A program made the translations under genes and the position numbers. Shown here piece after piece: positions 4,827 through 8,563 of a DNA stretch of 8,563 nucleotides (positions are counted from its first letter, which is position 1; each line of letters starts with the position of its first letter). The DNA is taken from assembly GCA_040900345.1 (NCBI GenBank), contig JBBDZE010000007.1, positions 1-8,563 of the forward strand. The letters run 5' to 3'. Origin of the DNA: JBBDZE01 sp040900345. Its GTDB lineage: Bacteria > Patescibacteriota > Minisyncoccia > Spechtbacterales > 2-12-FULL-38-22. The notes beneath the pieces were generated by a model that saw only the letters and a program-made list of their open reading frames with translations, was not told the origin of the DNA and did no database searches.

Positions 4827-6623
4827 CTAGCGGAAGAGCTTCATGAGCACATCTGGCTCGAGATTGACGCGCCCCATAGACTTGAGGCGCTTTTTTCCTT
4901 TCTTTTGCTTTTCCAGCAATTTCATCTTGCGGGTCACGTCCCCGCCGTAGAGGTTACCCGTTACGTGCTTGCGCATGGCCGAGCGCGTCTCACGCGCGAC
5001 AATGCTTCCCCCCACCATGGCCTGAATGGCCACGGCGAACTGCTCAGCCGGAATGGTGTCGCGAATCTTTTCCGCCAGCCGGCGCCCTTCGCGCTCGGCG
5101 TTGGCCCGTGGTACCAAACGGCTAAGCGCCTCCACCTTGTCCCCCGCTAGCAGGATATCCAGTTTTACAATGTCCTCAGGCCGATAGCCAACCACCTCGT
5201 AGAGCATTGAGCCAAAACCCGACGTAACACTTTTTAGGTTGTCATAAAAGTCGGAAATAATATCGGCGAGCGGCACCTCGTAATGAATGCTCACGCGGTC
5301 GCTTCCCAAATACTCGGTATCTTTGTAGGCGCCGCGCAGGTTTTTCAATAAGCTCATGGCGTTATTCATATAGCCGGGCGGTACAAGAATTGCCACATGG
5401 GCCCAGGGCTCTTCCGTAAGCTGAATTTGGCCCGGATCGGGAAATTGCGCGGGGCCGGTTATTGTCCTGGTCTCGCCCGAAGTGAGCGTTACGTGGTAGG
5501 CCACCGATGGCGCAGTGACAACCAGCTCCAGGTTGTATTCACGGCGCAACCGTTCCAGAATAATCTCCATGTGCAGCATGCCAAGAAAGCCTATTTTCAT
5601 GCCGCGGCCAAGCGCGTCGGATGATTCCGGTTCAAAGTGGAGCGAAGCGTCGCTGAGCTTGAGTTTGGCGAGCGCGTCCGCAAAATCATTATAGTCGTGC
5701 TCGGACTCGGGAAATATCGTTGAAAATACCACCGATTGCGGCTGGCGATAGCCGGCGATAGCCTCACTCGCGCGTAGAGGCTCTTCGTTGTGGGTGATGG
5801 TGTCGCCAATGCGCGCTACTTCAATATCTTTGACACCCCCTACGACATAACCAATGCTACCGGCGGGGAGTTCTCCCGTGGAGACGAACTGGGGTGAGAA
5901 GACGCCCACGTCCTTGGCTTCGGATGCCGTCCCCGAAACCATGAACATAATGCGGTCTCGCACGGTCAGCGTGCCATCCATCACTCGAATGTAGGAAATA
6001 ACGCCGCGATAATCGTCATAGGTTGAGTCAAAAATGAGCGCGCGCAAATGGGCTGTCGGGTCACCGGAAGGGGCCGGCACACGGCGAATGACTTCCTGCA
6101 AAAGCGCTTCAACCCCCTCGCCGGTCTTGGCCGAAATGCGGTGAATCACATCGGGTTCGGAGCCGAGCGATATCAAAAGGTCGATGATTTCGGCCTCTAC
6201 CTCGTCGGGGCGGGCTTGGGGCAAATCTACCTTATTAATGGCCGGAATAATGGTGAGGCCTTGCTCCACGGCAATGGTCAGGTGCGCGACCGTCTGGGCC
6301 TGCACGCCGGAAGTCGCGTCCACCAGTAAAATGCCGCCTTCCACCGCGGCCAAGGCGCGCGATACCTCATACGAAAAGTCCACGTGGCCGGGAGTATCGA
6401 TAAGGTTGAGCGTATAGTTCGCGCCCCCCATGTCATATTTCATGGTGACCGGCTGCATTTTAATGGTAATGCCGCGCTCGCGCTCCAACTCCATGGAATC
6501 CAGGTACTGTTCCTGCATTTTTCTCGCTTCCACGCTATGGGTCAATTCCAAGAACCGGTCCGCCAATGTGGATTTCCCGTGATCAATATGGGCAAAAATG
6601 ACGAAGTTTCTGGTGTTAGACAT
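4827..6623 (-). CDS. lepA: elongation factor 4 (LepA) GTPase
   Basis: Ribosome-associated translational GTPase acting in the cytoplasm, implicated in back-translocation and 30S biogenesis. From ATG 6623 the product has 598 residues, matching the usual length (599 in E. coli). G-domain motifs: AHIDHGKST (11-19), RGITI (50-54), DTPGHVDF (76-83), NKVD (130-133), SAKTGEG (164-170). The EF-G-like domains follow, then the LepA-specific C-terminal region with MVGGSIVARETRSAMRKHV and the lysine-rich KLLEKQKKGKKRLKSMGRV before the end. No key residue is missing. The reading frame extends upstream to a TTG at 6689, but residues there are unlike LepA. The ATG at 6623 lacks a strong Shine-Dalgarno and overlaps the stop of a 34-codon leader ORF, so translation is probably coupled. 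Confidence 0.97.
   Translation of the reverse strand: MSNTRNFVIFAHIDHGKSTLADRFLELTHSVEARKMQEQYLDSMELERERGITIKMQPVTMKYDMGGANYTLNLIDTPGHVDFSYEVSRALAAVEGGILLVDATSGVQAQTVAHLTIAVEQGLTIIPAINKVDLPQARPDEVEAEIIDLLISLGSEPDVIHRISAKTGEGVEALLQEVIRRVPAPSGDPTAHLRALIFDSTYDDYRGVISYIRVMDGTLTVRDRIMFMVSGTASEAKDVGVFSPQFVSTGELPAGSIGYVVGGVKDIEVARIGDTITHNEEPLRASEAIAGYRQPQSVVFSTIFPESEHDYNDFADALAKLKLSDASLHFEPESSDALGRGMKIGFLGMLHMEIILERLRREYNLELVVTAPSVAYHVTLTSGETRTITGPAQFPDPGQIQLTEEPWAHVAILVPPGYMNNAMSLLKNLRGAYKDTEYLGSDRVSIHYEVPLADIISDFYDNLKSVTSGFGSMLYEVVGYRPEDIVKLDILLAGDKVEALSRLVPRANAEREGRRLAEKIRDTIPAEQFAVAIQAMVGGSIVARETRSAMRKHVTGNLYGGDVTRKMKLLEKQKKGKKRLKSMGRVNLEPDVLMKLFR
6586..6610. repeat. 25-nt direct repeat within lepA codons
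   Basis: Identical to 6680-6704 (offset 94). Here it encodes the NFVIFAHI region of LepA; similarity continues a few bases beyond with silent substitutions. Confidence 0.9.
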
Positions 6624-6720
6624 CTTGGCTTGCCACTTGTCCCGCCCCTTTTGCGAAGCAAACAGGTGCGGGATGGTCGATATGGGCAAAAATGACGAAG
6701 TTTCGTGTGGCGTTGGCCAT
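6616..6720 (-). CDS. 34-codon leader ORF containing a duplicated lepA 5' end
   Basis: On the minus strand an ATG at 6720 opens MANATRNFVIFAHIDH, almost the LepA N-terminus (MSNTRNFVIFAHIDH), then departs into PAPVCFAKGAGQVASQDV and stops. The TAA (6618-6616) overlaps the lepA start (ATG 6623-6621) in a different frame, a layout suited to translational coupling. Four codons of the shared RNFVIFAHIDH stretch differ only silently (AGA/CGA, ATT/ATC, GAT/GAC, CAC/CAT), so the copies are not a fresh duplication. The only visible -10 box for lepA (6729-6734) is 8 nt from this ATG. It could be the displaced original lepA start, a functional leader peptide, or a relic of integration and repair. Whether it is translated is inferred. 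Confidence 0.6.
   Translation of the reverse strand: MANATRNFVIFAHIDHPAPVCFAKGAGQVASQDV
6640..6673. repeat. imperfect GC-rich palindrome between the two lepA 5' ends
   Basis: TCCCGC (6640-6645) pairs with GCGGGA (6668-6673); inside, CC pairs with GG and TTTGC-GAA-GCAAA (6650-6662) forms the tip, with small mismatches and one bulge. It occupies the novel part of the leader ORF and resembles the other CCCGC-bounded palindromes of the window. In RNA it would lie just before the lepA start. Confidence 0.65.
6680..6704. repeat. 25-nt direct repeat, leader copy
   Basis: Exact match to 6586-6610; encodes the NFVIFAHI-type segment in the leader ORF. Confidence 0.9.
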
Positions 6721-6728
6721 ACCTATCT

Positions 6729-6756
6729 ACTGTACGGTAAAAGCTCCATTCGTGAA
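6729..6756 (-). promoter_or_regulatory. promoter of the leader ORF and lepA
   Basis: On the minus strand a -35-like TTCACG (6756-6751) is 16 nt from TACAGT (6734-6729, four of six), which ends 8 nt before the leader ATG at 6720. It lies after the triple hairpin, so lepA is likely transcribed independently of the surface-protein gene. Confidence 0.4.
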
Positions 6757-6780
6757 AGAAGCGGCTCTATTTTACGCGAG

Positions 6781-6809
6781 AAAACGGGTCATGTAAATGA
6801 CCCGTTTTT
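6781..6809. terminator. hairpin 1 of the triple array
   Basis: AAAACGGGTCAT (6781-6792), loop GTAA, ATGACCCGTTTT (6797-6808): 12 bp without mismatch and U-rich ends on both strands. Confidence 0.7.
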
Positions 6810-6812
6810 CAG

Positions 6813-6839
6813 AATCGGGTCAAACACTTTGACCCGATT
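6813..6839. terminator. hairpin 2 of the triple array
   Basis: AATCGGGTCAAA (6813-6824), loop CAC, TTTGACCCGATT (6828-6839): 12 bp without mismatch. It shares the CGGGTCA/TGACCCG core with hairpins 1 and 3 but has different outer and apical bases and no T run. Confidence 0.6.
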
Positions 6840-6842
6840 AGC

Positions 6843-6876
6843 AAAGAACGGGTCATCATGATGACCCGTTCTTTTT
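6843..6876. terminator. hairpin 3 of the triple array
   Basis: Positions 6843-6874 form a perfect 32-nt palindrome centred on CATG, followed by TT so that a run of five T ends at 6876. It is the first hairpin met by minus-strand transcription leaving the surface-protein gene (stop at 6893) and is its likely terminator. Confidence 0.75.
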
Positions 6877-6892
6877 GCCTCTGTGCTTAAGC

Positions 6893-8563
6893 CTACGATA
6901 TAGGCAGGCCTTCAGTGTAGTACTCCAGCTCCTGCTCATTGATGATGAATATCTGGTTCCAGTCATAGCCAAGCTCTTCGAATCTTTGGGGGGTCATGTT
7001 GAGGTGGCGTTTGGTGGGAATGGTGTTGACAAGCTCAATATGATAGACCCTGGGGTCGTTGGCTTCCTTGTACAGGGAGGATTGGGAGAGGGAGTCCAGG
7101 GTTTGTTGGGAGACGGTCTGGATGTTCTCCCAGTCCAAGTGGCCATACATGGGGAATATGTCGGGATTGAGAAGATGGCGTAGGTAGCCGTGGGTATTGA
7201 GTATATAGACTCTGATGTTTCCTGCTATGCGCAGGAGGCCTCCTTGCGGTATGGAGGTGCCTGAGGTGTCGGTGGGTGTGGTGGTGGTTGGAGGTTGGAT
7301 TGGTGCCGGGGGTGCTGGCTCGGTTGGTTCTTCTGGGGTTTCAGGCTCGGCTGGTTCCTCCGGCTCCTCAGGCTCTTGCTCTTGTGTCAGGGTAGCTGCT
7401 GAGGTTCTGGGATAGAAGAGGCTGGTGTAGATGTTGCCGTTGGTATCTCTGGTTCTGATGAGATAGTGGTAGGTGGTGGAGGGGATGAGGTTTGAATCGG
7501 TATATGATTGGGTTTGAGAAGGAGAGCCTGATAACGTGGCGATGCGGTTTTGATCGTTTGGGGTGAAGTCCTGGGTTTGTGAGCGGTATATGAGAAGGGA
7601 TGAGAGGTCGGAGTCTGAAGGGTTTTGCCAGGTAAGGGTGATGGAGGTGGTTGAGGTTGGGGTTCCCGTGAGGTTGGTGACGGGACCGGGGGAGGTGGTG
7701 TCTGATGAGGCTGGGATGCCGGCACTGGTAACGGTCTGGGTATTGGCGTTGGTGAGATTTGATGTTGGGCCGTCGTGGTCTGAGGCGAAGAATATGCCCT
7801 TGTCTCCTGTGTTGAATGAGCCGTTTGAGTTTGAGTCAGTTTTGGCGGGAACTTGGAATATGAGGGTATTGCCTACGGTGGCTGCTGTGTCGAGGTTGAC
7901 GGTGAGGAAGACTCTTGTTGCTGATGTGATTTGAGTATTGGTGTCACACTCGTAGTTTGAGGTTCCTGCGTTGAAAGAGCAGTCAGCATCTAAGAGGGTG
8001 TCGGTTGATGAACTGAATATGCCGTCTCCATTGTCTTGATAGAGCTTTACGGTAGCAATGTCGGTTGAGTTTACAGCAGTTCCTGTGTTCTTTGACGTGA
8101 GGGCGTCGAGGAGGTCTGCGTTGTAGAGGTTGGAGTCGTCGGTGTCAAAGTACAGGTCTTCTCCGGAGTCCCAGGTGCCGTTGGCGTTGGTGTCGGAGAA
8201 GGTGATGCGGGAGGTTGAGGAGACGAGGGAGGTGGTGGCGGAGGAGTCGCTTCCGAGGACGATGGTGCGGGTGCCGGCGGAGCAGGTGACGTTGCCGCAG
8301 TGGACAACCTTGAGGTCGAAGTTGGTGACGTCCCGGTAGCTAATGACGGGAAGGTTGTCTGTGCCTATGACAATGGAGGTGGAACGGCCGACATCACCGG
8401 TTGAGTCCACGGTGGTTAAGGTATTGCCGGAAGAGCAGGTGACGTTGCCGCAGTGGACAACCTTGAGGTCGAGGTTGGTGCCGTCCTGGTAGCTGATAAC
8501 GGGGAAAGTGTCCGTGCCTATGGCAATGGAGGTGTACTCGCCGACATTGCCGGTTGAGTCCAC
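6893..8563 (-). CDS. large secreted/cell-surface repeat protein, C-terminal part (5' end outside the window)
   Basis: At least 556 residues, with the N-terminus missing at the right edge. Order: two tandem 51-residue repeats (1-51 and 52 to about 96), each with STSIxIGTDxxPVISY and CGNVTC; a region with three calcium-loop-like motifs, DTNANGTWDSGED (124-136), DNGDGIFSSSTD (177-188) and DSNSNGSFNTGD (243-254); a fibronectin type III-like domain (about 292-392, with ITLTWQNPSD and TTYHYLIRTRD); a Glu/Pro-rich linker (395-425) and Thr-rich stretch; and a C-terminal domain (about 443-556, RIAGNIRVYILN to ELEYYTEG) that resembles domains ending other CPR surface proteins. The repeats resemble beta-propeller-type modules. 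Paired cysteines and Ca loops suit an extracytoplasmic protein; the signal peptide is not in the window. There is no LPXTG. Role unknown, perhaps surface attachment. The CA-rich coding strand reflects the Thr/Ser/Pro content. Confidence 0.85.
   Translation of the reverse strand: MDSTGNVGEYTSIAIGTDTFPVISYQDGTNLDLKVVHCGNVTCSSGNTLTTVDSTGDVGRSTSIVIGTDNLPVISYRDVTNFDLKVVHCGNVTCSAGTRTIVLGSDSSATTSLVSSTSRITFSDTNANGTWDSGEDLYFDTDDSNLYNADLLDALTSKNTGTAVNSTDIATVKLYQDNGDGIFSSSTDTLLDADCSFNAGTSNYECDTNTQITSATRVFLTVNLDTAATVGNTLIFQVPAKTDSNSNGSFNTGDKGIFFASDHDGPTSNLTNANTQTVTSAGIPASSDTTSPGPVTNLTGTPTSTTSITLTWQNPSDSDLSSLLIYRSQTQDFTPNDQNRIATLSGSPSQTQSYTDSNLIPSTTYHYLIRTRDTNGNIYTSLFYPRTSAATLTQEQEPEEPEEPAEPETPEEPTEPAPPAPIQPPTTTTPTDTSGTSIPQGGLLRIAGNIRVYILNTHGYLRHLLNPDIFPMYGHLDWENIQTVSQQTLDSLSQSSLYKEANDPRVYHIELVNTIPTKRHLNMTPQRFEELGYDWNQIFIINEQELEYYTEGLPIS
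8276..8563 (-). repeat. tandem 153-nt (51-residue) coding repeats
   Basis: Period 153: the second unit (8410 down to about 8276) follows the first (8563-8411). A stretch of about 40 bases encoding the DLKVVHCGNVTC part is identical in both, while the remainder differs at scattered positions, pointing to recent duplication. The second unit breaks off after the CGNVTCSAG segment. More units probably continue beyond the right edge. Confidence 0.85.

Noticed and set aside
4628..4846. Cys/Arg-rich plus-strand frame overlapping the small ORF, the palindrome and the end of lepA
   Set aside because: It reads through the 36-bp palindrome and into lepA antisense; its composition is unlike a normal protein, and the 35-codon frame is better supported.
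6624..6689. LepA starting at TTG 6689
   Set aside because: The extra 22 residues come from the palindrome and duplicated segment read in another frame; LepA proteins begin just before the RNFxIxAHIDHGK motif, matching ATG 6623.
6781..6876. CRISPR-like array
   Set aside because: The repeated units are self-complementary hairpins about 30 nt apart with no unique spacers of constant size; a terminator cluster fits better.

Overview
The window looks like a piece of a bacterial chromosome, probably from a Patescibacteria/CPR lineage with moderately high GC. This is an inference. It rests on small scattered transcription units, promoters lying almost on top of start codons, GC-rich palindromes in spacers and inside an ORF, a large secreted repeat protein with a C-terminal domain I associate with CPR surface proteins, and a GT39-type membrane glycosyltransferase of a style common in that group. 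UGA is used as a normal stop (pyrD, ftsB-like gene), so the recoded Gracilibacteria/SR1 code is not supported.

Layout from left to right: a short spacer with a hairpin and a sigma70-type promoter; pyrD (+), a class 2 dihydroorotate dehydrogenase; a bidirectional terminator; tRNA-Thr(CGU) (-); a GT39/PMT_2-type polytopic glycosyltransferase (+) carrying an in-frame palindromic repeat insert; a hairpin terminator overlapping its stop codon; a convergent small membrane-anchored protein with a PsbP-like look (-); a roughly 320-base spacer with repeats and tRNA-Gly(CCC) (-), in which the 3' end of the tRNA plus its flank is duplicated; an FtsB/DivIC-type division protein (-); a divergent 35-codon putative membrane peptide (+); a perfect 36-bp palindrome; lepA (elongation factor 4) (-); a 34-codon leader ORF whose first part duplicates the 5' end of lepA; three tandem hairpins sharing the core CGGGTCA/TGACCCG; and the 3' part of a large cell-surface gene (-) that runs off the right edge.

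The genes do not form one pathway. They are single-gene units of housekeeping (translation factor, tRNAs, division, pyrimidine synthesis) and cell-envelope function (glycosyl transfer, surface protein, anchored lumenal protein). No defence system, CRISPR array, insertion sequence or phage gene is visible.

The most interesting signals are: (1) the lepA leader ORF, which has its own promoter, copies the lepA N-terminus with synonymous changes, and whose stop overlaps the real lepA start; (2) at least five start codons lying only 6-10 nt downstream of a -10 box, implying leaderless or near-leaderless mRNAs; (3) a family of GC-rich palindromes found both between genes and inside the glycosyltransferase ORF; (4) the partial tRNA-Gly duplication.
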